From Rhizobium tumorigenes (GTDB taxonomy: Bacteria; Pseudomonadota; Alphaproteobacteria; Rhizobiales; Rhizobiaceae), in contig NZ_CP117255.1 of the NCBI RefSeq assembly GCF_003240565.2, forward strand, positions 682,001 through 746,000: a stretch of 64,000 nucleotides of DNA, written 5' to 3'. The notes beneath the pieces were generated by a model. The model did not search any database. It saw nothing but the letters and a program-made list of their open reading frames with translations, and had not been told where the DNA came from. Below, piece by piece: positions 45,151-52,813 of the stretch (its first letter is position 1; each line of letters starts with the position of its first letter). Both the position numbers and the translations under genes were made by a program.

Positions 45151-45374
45151 CCGCAGCAGGCGAGGCAGCCGACGGGGCCGACAGGGCAAGGCCAACAGCC
45201 TTTCCCTGGCATCGTGCCCTGCATGTCGGCCTCTGCCTGCTGCGGCTTCCCCCCGTCATATTCTGGGCGATGACGCCCATTGAATTCCATGCCATGGCCG
45301 GAGGCCTGTCGCCGCGCAGTTCGTCGCTCGACCGCGCCGGACTGGCCGCAATGATGGTGCTCTTTCCGGACTGA
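45144..45374 (+). CDS. GTA tail assembly chaperone (g10.1), probably made by frameshift
   Basis: 76 residues in the -1 frame of g10: after an Ala/Gly/Asp-rich linker come FPWHRALHVGLCLLRLPPVI, FWAMTPIEFHAMAGGLSPR and LDRAGLAAMMVLFPD, the rcc01693/TIGR02216-type tail assembly chaperone. The frame opens at 45093 after a TAA, and no ATG, GTG or TTG lies between there and the domain; the first in-frame ATG would cut the conserved FPW segment away. Coordinates assume slippage at GGGCCCT. A non-canonical start (for example ATC 45132) is the alternative. Confidence 0.75.
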   Translation, partial: SLAAAGEAADGADRARPTAFPWHRALHVGLCLLRLPPVIFWAMTPIEFHAMAGGLSPRSSSLDRAGLAAMMVLFPD

Positions 45375-45409
45375 TCCCATCAAACGTTGCAACGAGCTGC
45401 AGGAACCCG

Positions 45410-45985
45410 ATGACCGAAACAACCGATCTCTCAGACACCAACACGCAGGCGCAGGCCTTGAAGCAGACCCTCGACGACCTCGACAGCCGCTCACGGTCGT
45501 TCGGTTCGGCGCTCGGCAGCGCACTGGCGTCTGCCACCACCGGCGGCAAGGGGCTCGACGGCGTGTTGCAGGGTCTTGCCAGCCGACTGACCAACATCGC
45601 CCTGTCAGCCGGGTTGAAGCCGCTCGAAACGGCACTCGGCGGCGCTGCCGACAGCCTGAGCAGCGGCATCGGCAAGCTGTTCGGCTTTGCGAGGGGTGGC
45701 GTACCCGGGAACGTAACGGCCTTTGCCGACGGCGGTGTCGTCGCCTCGCCAACCTATTTTCCGATGGGCAGCGATCTCGGCCTGATGGGCGAGGCGGGCT
45801 CCGAAGCGATCCTGCCGCTGAAGCGCGGCTCCGACGGCTCGCTCGGGGTGGCGAGTTCAGGCGGCGGCGGTTCGTCCGTTGTCGTCAACATCACCACGCC
45901 GGATGTCCAGGGCTTCCAGAAAAGCCAGGCGCAGATTTCAGCCATGCTGGCGCGCACGGCACTGCGCGGCCAGCGCAATCTTTGA
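45410..45985 (+). CDS. GTA tape measure protein (g11, short lambda-family type)
   Basis: 191 residues. Helical N-terminus (DLDSRSRSFGSALGSALASA), FGFARGGVPGNVTAFADGGV, then GSDLGLMGEAGSEAILPLKR and SVVVNITTPDVQGFQKSQAQ, the conserved C-terminal region. It is far shorter than phage tape measures, but RcGTA g11 is similarly short, in line with its short tail. AGGA precedes the ATG. Confidence 0.9.
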   Translation: MTETTDLSDTNTQAQALKQTLDDLDSRSRSFGSALGSALASATTGGKGLDGVLQGLASRLTNIALSAGLKPLETALGGAADSLSSGIGKLFGFARGGVPGNVTAFADGGVVASPTYFPMGSDLGLMGEAGSEAILPLKRGSDGSLGVASSGGGGSSVVVNITTPDVQGFQKSQAQISAMLARTALRGQRNL

Positions 45986-45993
45986 GGCTACCG

Positions 45994-46635
45994 ATGACCC
46001 TCGCATTCCACGATATCCGCTTTCCGCTGCGCCTGTCGCTGGCCACCAGCGGCGGGCCGGTGCGGCGAACCGATATCGTCAACCTGTCGAACGGCCGCGA
46101 AAGCCGTAACAGCCGCTGGCGCGATGCCCGCCGCAGCTACGATGCCGGCTCGGGCGTCCGCTCTGTCGCCGATCTGTATGAGGTACTGGCATTCTTCGAG
46201 GCCCGCAGCGGCCAGCTCTCCGGCTTCCGGTTTCGCGATCCCATCGACTTCGCATCGGCACCGCCCGGCGCACCGCTGACGGCCTTCGACCAGCTAATCG
46301 GCACGGGTGACGGCACGACGACCAGTTTCGCGCTTACGAAGACCTATGCCGATATGGCCGGGCAGTCCGTGCGCGCAATCGCAAAGCCGGTGGCCGGCTC
46401 CGTGCTGGTGGCCGTCGGAGGCATCGCCGTTCCGCCCGCCGGCGTCTCCTGCGATCCGACGACAGGCATTGTCGTCTTTGCAAGCCACGCCATTCCGGCG
46501 GCGGGTGTTTTAGTGACCGCCGGTTTTGCCTTCGATGTCCCCGTACGATTTGCCATCGACCGCATCGATATCAGCCTGTCCGCCTTTCAGGCGGGCCGCA
46601 TCCCTTCCATTCCCCTGGTGGAGATCTTGCCATGA
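45994..46635 (+). CDS. GTA distal tail protein (g12, DUF2460)
   Basis: 213 residues: HDIRFPLRLSLATSGGPVRR, SRWRDARRSYDAGSGVRSV, LYEVLAFFEARSGQLSGFRF and VPVRFAIDRIDISLSAFQAG give the DUF2460 pattern of GTA distal tail proteins. A TTG at 45982 in the g11 tail is an unlikely longer start. It overlaps g13 by four bases. Confidence 0.92.
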   Translation: MTLAFHDIRFPLRLSLATSGGPVRRTDIVNLSNGRESRNSRWRDARRSYDAGSGVRSVADLYEVLAFFEARSGQLSGFRFRDPIDFASAPPGAPLTAFDQLIGTGDGTTTSFALTKTYADMAGQSVRAIAKPVAGSVLVAVGGIAVPPAGVSCDPTTGIVVFASHAIPAAGVLVTAGFAFDVPVRFAIDRIDISLSAFQAGRIPSIPLVEILP

Positions 46636-47522
46636 GAACGATCGATCCGGCGCTGGCGGCCCATCTCGCCGGCGATGCCACAACGCTCTGCCATTGCTGG
46701 CGCGTCATCCGCCGCGACGGTATCGTTCTCGGCTTCACCGACCACGACCATGACCTTGATTTTCTGTATACACGTTATCTCGCAGCAAGCGGTTTTGCAG
46801 CCAGCGACGGCGAGGAACAGGCCGGATTGCCAGCAACCACAAGCGATGTCACCGGAGGTTTCTCCAGCGATGCCATTTCCGAGGCCGACCTCGCCGCCGG
46901 CCGCTACGACGCGGCTCGTGTCGAGGTCTATCTCGTCAACTGGTCCGCCCCCGACCAGCATCTCCTCCTGAAGGTGCAGGAGATCGGCGCTGTCACCCGC
47001 CAGATCGGCCAGTTCCAGGCGGAGTTGCGCAGCTTTGCCGCCCACCTTTCCGAGCCGCAGGGCCGCATCTACAACCGCCGCTGCGATGCCACCGTCGGCG
47101 ACCCCAGGTGCGGCATCGATCTCGCCTTGCCGCAATACCGTGCCGAGGGACTTGTCTCCTCCGTGGAAGAAGCAACCAGGATGACGCTAACCGGCATTGC
47201 CGGGTTCGCCGACGGCTATTTCGCCCGAGGCAGCCTGGTCTTTCTCGATGGGCGAAACAGTGGCAAGGCCGCCGATGTCGATAGCCATTCGACCATCGGC
47301 GCGGTAACGCAACTGACCCTTTGGCTGCCCCTTTCAAACGCGCCCGAGATCGGCACCCGCGTTGCGCTGACGGCCGGCTGCGACAAGGCGTTCACCACCT
47401 GCCGCGCCAAGTTTGCCAATACTGCTAATTTTCGCGGCTGCCCGCACGTGCCGGGCGCCGACTTTGCCTACACCTATGCGGACGGTACGAGCCTGCACGA
47501 CGGGAGCCCGTTGTTTCCATGA
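46632..47522 (+). CDS. GTA baseplate hub protein (g13, DUF2163)
   Basis: 296 residues: ATTLCHCWRVIRRDGIVLGF, TDHDHDLDF, the Cys-rich YNRRCDATVGDPRCGIDL and CDKAFTTCRAKFANTANFRG match the DUF2163/phage_BR0599 family; paired cysteines suggest an iron-sulfur site as in related hub proteins. It starts in the g12 stop and ends in the g14 start, each by four bases. Confidence 0.92.
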   Translation: MRTIDPALAAHLAGDATTLCHCWRVIRRDGIVLGFTDHDHDLDFLYTRYLAASGFAASDGEEQAGLPATTSDVTGGFSSDAISEADLAAGRYDAARVEVYLVNWSAPDQHLLLKVQEIGAVTRQIGQFQAELRSFAAHLSEPQGRIYNRRCDATVGDPRCGIDLALPQYRAEGLVSSVEEATRMTLTGIAGFADGYFARGSLVFLDGRNSGKAADVDSHSTIGAVTQLTLWLPLSNAPEIGTRVALTAGCDKAFTTCRAKFANTANFRGCPHVPGADFAYTYADGTSLHDGSPLFP

Positions 47523-47956
47523 GCCAAGATGTTGCACGACAGGTGCTGGAGATTGCCGAAAGCTGGATTGGCACGCCCTACAGGCACCAGGGCGCCAACA
47601 AAGGCGTCGGGTGCGATTGCCTCGGTCTCGTCAGGGGTATCTGGCGCGAACTCTACGGCAAAGATCCGGAGTTGCCTCCTGCCTACGCGCAAGACTGGGC
47701 GGAGCGCAGCGGCGAAGAACGTCTATTGAACGCAGCGCTTCGGCATTTCGGACAATCCGGGTGCCTCGGAGATGCAAAGCCGGGCGATCTCCTTCTGTTT
47801 CGCTGGCGACCGGAGCATGCTGCCAAGCATGCCGGTATTCTCGATCATGCCGGACATTTCATCCACGCCTACGAACAGGCAGCCGTGATCCGCTCGCCAT
47901 TCGTACCTTCCTGGCGCAGACGGGTGGCCGCCACCTTCCGCTTCCCGCCGCGTTAG
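47519..47956 (+). CDS. GTA NlpC/P60 peptidase (g14)
   Basis: 145 residues. The catalytic Cys lies in GVGCDCLGLVRGIWRELYG and the His in KHAGILDHAGHFIHAYE. In RcGTA the g14 product cleaves host peptidoglycan peptides during entry. IGTPYRHQGANKG is the usual family opening. A 360-base gap follows before g15. Confidence 0.92.
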   Translation: MSQDVARQVLEIAESWIGTPYRHQGANKGVGCDCLGLVRGIWRELYGKDPELPPAYAQDWAERSGEERLLNAALRHFGQSGCLGDAKPGDLLLFRWRPEHAAKHAGILDHAGHFIHAYEQAAVIRSPFVPSWRRRVAATFRFPPR

Positions 47957-47970
47957 ACACACGCCCCGAC

Positions 47971-47999
47971 TTGCAAAAGTCCTCAACCTTTAGTATTTT
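47971..47999 (+). promoter_or_regulatory. Sigma-70-like promoter for the sRNA candidate
   Basis: TTGCAA (47971-47976), a 17-base spacer and TATTTT (47994-47999). The expected start is near 48006, at the foot of the first hairpin. Confidence 0.45.
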
Positions 48000-48005
48000 G
48001 AAGTG

Positions 48006-48090
48006 GTGAGCGAGGGGCTAACCTCGCTCACCGTTTGCCTACGCTATGATGTGGACCCGGACGGTTACAAACCAGCCCGTCCGGGTTTTT
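48006..48090 (+). ncRNA. Candidate small RNA, about 85 nt
   Basis: It consists of a perfect 11-base hairpin (48005-48015 with 48022-48032), a 22-base single-stranded stretch, and a terminator hairpin with T-run. No ORF fits. Its 3' part is complementary to the 3' half of the leftward 29-residue ORF, so it could be a cis-antisense regulator. Not recognised from any family. Confidence 0.45.
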
Positions 48091-48128
48091 CTCACAGTAA
48101 GCGTGATGCTAAGTGGAAACCACCACAT
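48039..48128 (-). CDS. Possible 29-residue peptide opposite the sRNA
   Basis: The peptide begins WWFPLSITLTVRKTRTG and ends in a beta-like, basic segment. GGAGG lies seven bases before the ATG at 48128. A promoter-like TTGAAA-N16-TATTGT lies about 110 bases upstream, and the leader can fold strongly (GCCGGCG with CGCCGGC). The frame can extend to a TTG at 48248. Unrecognised; layout recalls type I toxin genes. Confidence 0.4.
   Translation of the reverse strand: MWWFPLSITLTVRKTRTGWFVTVRVHIIA
48055..48090 (+). terminator. Rho-independent terminator between g14 and g15
   Basis: ACCCGGACGG (48055-48064) pairs perfectly with CCGTCCGGGT (48077-48086), followed by TTTTT. Confidence 0.85.
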
Positions 48129-48239
48129 AACCTCACCTCCATGTTCGAGAGCAAGGCCTTTGCCAATGCCGGCGTAGCCAATGCTCGCCGACGCGCCGGC
48201 TGGTACGACGCTTTCTGCTTCTGCTCCCGATCTTTGACG

Positions 48240-48267
48240 ACAATACAATTTAAAAGAGTATTTTCAA
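48240..48267 (-). promoter_or_regulatory. Promoter-like element for the 29-residue ORF
   Basis: On the minus strand TTGAAA (48267-48262), 16-base spacer, TATTGT (48245-48240). Confidence 0.35.
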
Positions 48268-48318
48268 GTGCGGGGTTTCCCGGCGCTGACCTCCCTTGTC
48301 CAACTCAGCGAGATGTTC

Positions 48319-51300
48319 ATGGCAACCATCCTCTTTCAGGCGGCGGGTGCTGCTCTCGGCAGTGTTTTCGGGCCGGTCGGCGCGATGATCGGCAGGGCCG
48401 CAGGTGCGTTGGCGGGCAGCGTCGTCGACAAGGCGCTGATCAACGGCAGCCGCACCGTTTCGGGTGCGAGAATGGCGACGGCGCGCATTCCGGGTGCCGA
48501 CGAAGGGGCGGCAATCATCCGGCTCTACGGCACTGCGCGGCTGGGAGGCACCTTGATATGGGCGACCCGTTTCGAGGAGGAGGTCTCCACCGAGCGCTCC
48601 GGCGGCAAGTCGACCGGGTCGCGTGTCGAGACATTCCGCTATTTCGCCAACTTCGCCGTCGGCCTTTGCGAGGGACCCATCGCCTGCATCCGCCGCGTCT
48701 GGGCGGATGGCAAGGAGGTGGATCTGACCCAGATCGAGATGCGCGTCTACAGAGGCTCCGAAGACCAACTGGCGGATCCGCTGATCGAGGCCAAGCAGGG
48801 CGCAGGCCATGCACCGGCGTACCGGGGAATTGCCTACGTCGTCTTCGAACGACTGCCGCTCGATACATTCGGTAATCGCATTCCGCTGTTCCAGTTTGAG
48901 GTGGTGCGGCCGATCGGGCGCCTGGAGCGGCAGATCCGCGCGGTAACGATCATCCCGGGCTCGACAGAGCACGGTTACAGCACGACCCGGGTATCCGAAA
49001 AAACCGGTGCCGGCAGCATGCGCGCCATCAACCGCAACGTGTTGACGGCGGCGACCGATTGGCAGGCCTCGATCGACGAACTGACGGCGCTATGCCCCAA
49101 TCTGAAAAGCGTCGCACTCGTCGTTGCCTGGTTTGGCACCGATCTGCGCGCCGGGCACTGCCGCATCGTTCCCGGCGTGGAGACGCTGGCCCGTGACAGC
49201 GAGAGCAGTCGGTGGTCCGTGTCGGGTATCGACCGCGCGGACGCCCATCTGATCAGCCTCATCGACGGTGCGCCTGCTTATGGCGGCACCCCGGATGACG
49301 CCAGCGTGTTGCAGGCAATCGCCGATCTCAGGCAGCGCGGGCTGGGCGTCTTCATCTACCCGTTCCTGATGATGGACATACCCGTCGGCAACGGGTTCCC
49401 GGATCCGGAAGGGGCAGGGGAGCAGGCGGCCTATCCGTGGCGTGGCCGGATCACCGCCTTCCCGGCGATCGGTCGGCCCGGCACAGCGGACCGGACAACT
49501 GTGGCAGGCGCACAGGTTGCGGCTTTTTGCGGTGCGGCCTCCTCGGCCGATTTTTCAAGGGACGGCGCGGCGGTCGCCTATCACGGCACGGACGAAGGTT
49601 ACCGCCGCATGCTGCTGCACTACGCCCATCTGGCTATAGCGGCGGGTGGCGTTGACGGGTTCATCCTCGGTTCGGAACTTCGTGGGTTGACGCAACTGCG
49701 CGATGCCGGCGGCAGCTTTCCTTTCGTCCAGGCTCTTGCGACGATGGCGACGGACATCCGTGCCATCGTCGGCCCCACGACAAGGCTCACCTATGGCGCC
49801 GACTGGAGCGAATATTTCGGCTACCACCCGGACGACGGCTCAGGCGACGTCTATTTCCATCTCGACCCGCTGTGGGCCTCGCCGGATATCGACGCCGTCG
49901 GCATCGACAATTACATGCCGTTGTCCGACTGGCGCGACGATGACCTTGCAAAGGCCAATCCCGACGGCTTCCGCATCCAGGACGATCTTGCGGGCCTGGC
50001 GGCGGCAATCGACAGCGGCGAGGGCTTCGACTGGTACTACGCAAGCGCTGCCGACAGGATCGCCCGGCATCGGTCGTCGATTTCGGATGGCCTTGCGGCA
50101 AAGCCCTGGGTGTTTCGCTACAAGGACATCGGTAGCTGGTGGAGCAGCCTTCATTATGAGCGCGCCGGGGGTGTCGAGCGCACCACGCCGACAGCCTGGG
50201 TACCACAGGCAAAACCGATCTGGCTGACGGAGCTTGGATGCCCGGCAATCGACAAGGGCGCTAACCAACCGAACGTCTTTCTCGACCCGAAATCGGTGGA
50301 ATCGGCGGCGCCCTATTTCTCCAACCGCATGCGTGCCGACAGCGTTCAGCGCCGCTTTCTCGAGGCCCATCACGATCATTGGGCCGGCTCCGGCATCGTC
50401 GATCCCGATCGCATTTTCGTTTGGACCTGGGATGCACGGCCTTATCCTGCTTTCCCTGTCGATACGGCGCTCTGGAGCGATGGGAGTAACTGGCGGACGG
50501 GGCACTGGCTGAACGGACGGCTTGGCGCCGGCACCCTTGCCGACGTTATCGCTGCCATACTGACAGACCAGAATTTCAGCGACTTCGATGTTTCCGAGGT
50601 GAGCGGAGACCTTTCCGGCTATGCCCAGGGAGACGTCACCTCCGCCCGCGACATGCTGACGCCGCTGCTTGAGGTCTTCCAAATCGACGTGATCGAGGAT
50701 GGCCCGGTACTGCGGTTTCGCTCGAGGGCTGCCGCGAGCCTGGCTCCCATCCTCATCTGCGCTGTCGTCGACGTCGAAGGCCAACCGCTCTGGCAGGAAA
50801 CGCGCGGCCATGACAGCGATTTCGCCGCCGAGGCTATCGTCACTTTCTACGACCCCCTGGCCGACTACGAGCAGGCCAGCGTCCGCTCGAGGCGGGCGCC
50901 CTCTGCATCGAATCGCGTGCTCCGCAACGATCTCGGCGCCGTCGTGCCGGAGGAGGCGGTGCTACAGGCAGCCGAAAACCTATTGCGCGACAACCGGGCC
51001 TCGCGCCGCTCGCTTACTCTTTCGCTATCCCCGACAGCCAGTCACCTCCAGCCGGGCGATGTGATTTCCCTGGCCGATGGCCCCGAAGGCCGCTTCCTGG
51101 TGACCCGCATCGAGGACGGTGCCGCGCGAAACATCGAAGCCCGCGAGTTCGCATCGCTTGCCGGCGGCGCGATCGCAGCCTCGACGCCGGTAAGGTCTGG
51201 CGGCGGCTCGGCTTCCGATGTCTTTGCGCCGGTCGTCGAACTGATGGACCTGCCGCAGTTCGAAAGCGGCTCGCCAAGCAATTTTGCATGCGGTGCCGTC

Positions 51301-52149
51301 TACGCCCGACCGTGGCGCACGACCGTCCTGTCCTCGTCACCATCCACCGAGGCGTTTGCCCGGCGCCTGATGCTCGACCGTCCGGCAAAGATAGGCTCGG
51401 TCGTGGCGCCACTATTTTCCGGCGTCAGCGGCCGGTTCGACTGGTCGCAGTCGCTCACCGTCGATCTTGCCTATGGCGGGCTGGAGTCGGCACTGAAGAT
51501 CTCGGTGCTCAACGGCGCCAATCGCTTTGCCGTGCAAAGCGCAGCGGGGACATGGGAAATCGGGTCGTTCATAGAGGCGGAGGAAATTGTGCCTGGACGC
51601 TGGCGGCTGTCGGGCCTGCTGCGCGGGCTGGGGGGAACGGAGGATGCTACGGCGGCGGGCATTGCCACAGATGCTCCGTTCGTCATGCTCGACGCGGCCG
51701 TCAAGCCACTTGGTCTTGCCAGCGACGAGATGGGCCTGCAACTCAACTGGATCGCCGAGGCGCCGGGATCGAGCGACAGGGTGGGACCCATCGTCTTTGC
51801 CGGCGGTATCCGCGCCGAGACGCCACTCTCGCCGGTCCACATAGCTGGCAGCCGCAATGCGGACGGGGCGGCTGTCTTCACCTGGATACGCCGGGGCCGG
51901 ATCGATGCGGACAGCTGGATACCGTCCGACATTGCCCTCGACGAGCCGACCGAGCGCTATCGTGTCGATCTCATGCAGGGCGCGGTGCTGAAACGGCGGG
52001 TCGAGGTCGTCACGGCCGGATGGACCTATTTGGCCAGCGACGAGCTCGCCGATTTCGGCGTGGCGCAGCCTCACCTTGAGATTGTCGTTTCGCAAATGGG
52101 CCAGCGGGTGCCGATCGGCATTCCGGCCGCTGCCGTCGTGGCAGTCTAG
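48319..52149 (+). CDS. GTA host-specificity / baseplate megaprotein (g15)
   Basis: 1276 residues. The Gly/Ala-rich opening ATILFQAAGAALGSVFGPVG leads to GADEGAAIIRLYGTARLGGT, then a TIM-barrel-like domain (about residues 420-740: GSELRGLTQLRDAGGSFPF, YHPDDGSGDVYFHLDPLWAS, IWLTELGCPAIDKGANQPN) and a phage tail_3/baseplate hub domain (LEVFQIDVIEDGPVLRFRSR, LSLSPTASHLQPGDVISLAD) and a receptor-binding-like C-terminus. It forms the tail-tip that binds the recipient cell. Met at 48313 is an alternative start; the frame opens at 48268. Confidence 0.93.
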   Translation: MATILFQAAGAALGSVFGPVGAMIGRAAGALAGSVVDKALINGSRTVSGARMATARIPGADEGAAIIRLYGTARLGGTLIWATRFEEEVSTERSGGKSTGSRVETFRYFANFAVGLCEGPIACIRRVWADGKEVDLTQIEMRVYRGSEDQLADPLIEAKQGAGHAPAYRGIAYVVFERLPLDTFGNRIPLFQFEVVRPIGRLERQIRAVTIIPGSTEHGYSTTRVSEKTGAGSMRAINRNVLTAATDWQASIDELTALCPNLKSVALVVAWFGTDLRAGHCRIVPGVETLARDSESSRWSVSGIDRADAHLISLIDGAPAYGGTPDDASVLQAIADLRQRGLGVFIYPFLMMDIPVGNGFPDPEGAGEQAAYPWRGRITAFPAIGRPGTADRTTVAGAQVAAFCGAASSADFSRDGAAVAYHGTDEGYRRMLLHYAHLAIAAGGVDGFILGSELRGLTQLRDAGGSFPFVQALATMATDIRAIVGPTTRLTYGADWSEYFGYHPDDGSGDVYFHLDPLWASPDIDAVGIDNYMPLSDWRDDDLAKANPDGFRIQDDLAGLAAAIDSGEGFDWYYASAADRIARHRSSISDGLAAKPWVFRYKDIGSWWSSLHYERAGGVERTTPTAWVPQAKPIWLTELGCPAIDKGANQPNVFLDPKSVESAAPYFSNRMRADSVQRRFLEAHHDHWAGSGIVDPDRIFVWTWDARPYPAFPVDTALWSDGSNWRTGHWLNGRLGAGTLADVIAAILTDQNFSDFDVSEVSGDLSGYAQGDVTSARDMLTPLLEVFQIDVIEDGPVLRFRSRAAASLAPILICAVVDVEGQPLWQETRGHDSDFAAEAIVTFYDPLADYEQASVRSRRAPSASNRVLRNDLGAVVPEEAVLQAAENLLRDNRASRRSLTLSLSPTASHLQPGDVISLADGPEGRFLVTRIEDGAARNIEAREFASLAGGAIAASTPVRSGGGSASDVFAPVVELMDLPQFESGSPSNFACGAVYARPWRTTVLSSSPSTEAFARRLMLDRPAKIGSVVAPLFSGVSGRFDWSQSLTVDLAYGGLESALKISVLNGANRFAVQSAAGTWEIGSFIEAEEIVPGRWRLSGLLRGLGGTEDATAAGIATDAPFVMLDAAVKPLGLASDEMGLQLNWIAEAPGSSDRVGPIVFAGGIRAETPLSPVHIAGSRNADGAAVFTWIRRGRIDADSWIPSDIALDEPTERYRVDLMQGAVLKRRVEVVTAGWTYLASDELADFGVAQPHLEIVVSQMGQRVPIGIPAAAVVAV

Positions 52150-52171
52150 TTTTTAACCAGAGGAGAAGAGC

Positions 52172-52384
52172 ATGGAAGACGGGAAACACTGGTACTTTTC
52201 AAAAACGATCTGGGGCGCGTTGCTGGCCATCGGATCGTCCGTCCTGCAGATGAAAGGGCTTCAGCTTGGCGCGGCGGACCAGGCGACGATCGTCAACTCC
52301 GCCGTTTCGATCGCCGGCGCGGTGGGCGGATTGCTCGCAGTCTACGGCCGCATCTCTGCCAGCACCGCGATCAAAGCCAGCTAG
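52172..52384 (+). CDS. Holin-like small membrane protein
   Basis: 70 residues: HWYFSKTIWGALLAIGSSVL, a second hydrophobic segment VNSAVSIAGAVGGLLAVYG, and a short polar tail. The KxWYxSKTIWG start is common in phage proteins annotated as holins. GAGGAGAAGAGC precedes the ATG. It follows g15 directly and closes the GTA cluster; together with the endolysin it could provide lysis. Confidence 0.65.
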   Translation: MEDGKHWYFSKTIWGALLAIGSSVLQMKGLQLGAADQATIVNSAVSIAGAVGGLLAVYGRISASTAIKAS

Positions 52385-52422
52385 CCAACGCTGCTTTCGG
52401 GGAATGCCGTTCCCCATACAGG

Positions 52423-52447
52423 ATGGGCATAGGATATCTATGCCCAT
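52423..52447 (+). terminator. Hairpin terminator at the end of the GTA cluster
   Basis: ATGGGCATAG (52423-52432) pairs perfectly with CTATGCCCAT (52438-52447) around GATAT, then TCATTTG. Confidence 0.6.
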
Positions 52448-52511
52448 TCATTTGCCATTCAGACGGCTTTGAGTAACTATTCGCTCACGTTATTGTCCCC
52501 CATGGAAGTTA

Positions 52512-52766
52512 ATGAGCATGGCATCATCCTTGAGCGTAGCAGCGGTACTCGCCATGATGGCGGGATCGGCTGTGTTGCCGGTGACGACGCCGACGCTTGT
52601 CGCGCGAGCGAAGTCGGATTGCAGCGATGCGGCGTCTCAGGTGGTCGAGAAGACCGGCGGCCAGCTTCTGTCCGTTCAGCCTTCCGGCGACAGCTGCGTC
52701 ATAACAGTTCTCGTTCAGGGCAATGGGGAGCGCCCGCGTAAGGTGACTGTAAAGGTTCCGATGTAG
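52512..52766 (+). CDS. feuN: FeuN-like small periplasmic regulator
   Basis: 84 residues with a signal peptide (ASSLSVAAVLAMMAGSAVLP), then KSDCSDAASQVVEKTGGQLL, SCVITVLVQGNGERPRK: a small periplasmic protein with two Cys. It directly precedes feuPQ. In Sinorhizobium meliloti FeuN is a small periplasmic inhibitor of FeuQ and is essential because it restrains FeuPQ signalling. Identification rests on size, export signal and position. Met 52518 is an alternative start. Confidence 0.8.
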   Translation: MSMASSLSVAAVLAMMAGSAVLPVTTPTLVARAKSDCSDAASQVVEKTGGQLLSVQPSGDSCVITVLVQGNGERPRKVTVKVPM

Positions 52767-52813
52767 GAGGAGCCTTGTCAGGTATCGCGAATCGTTAGGA
52801 ATTGGGCGGAAAC

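Larger units (their letters stand above)
47957..48318. other. Intergenic region between g14 and g15 with sRNA-like and small-ORF units
   Basis: In a cluster otherwise packed with overlapping genes this 360-base gap stands out. It holds a rightward promoter, hairpin and terminator and a leftward small ORF, listed separately. Confidence 0.6.
28496..52384 (+). mobile_element. Rhodobacter-type gene transfer agent (GTA) structural cluster, interrupted
   Basis: Gene order from terminase to the host-specificity protein follows the RcGTA cluster g1-g15, including the diagnostic short tape measure, DUF2460, DUF2163, NlpC/P60 and the very large g15 gene. No integrase, repressor or replication gene is present, which argues against an ordinary prophage. 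Non-GTA genes interrupt it at 30.6-37.1 kb, 38.4-39.0 kb, 43.0-44.2 kb and 48.0-48.3 kb. All structural genes appear intact. Confidence 0.85.

Noticed and set aside
45410..45985. Short tape measure protein as a truncated gene
   Set aside because: RcGTA-type particles have short tails and g11 of about this length; both conserved ends are present.
28496..52384. Active prophage
   Set aside because: There is no integrase, repressor, replication module or attachment repeats, and gene order matches GTA clusters.
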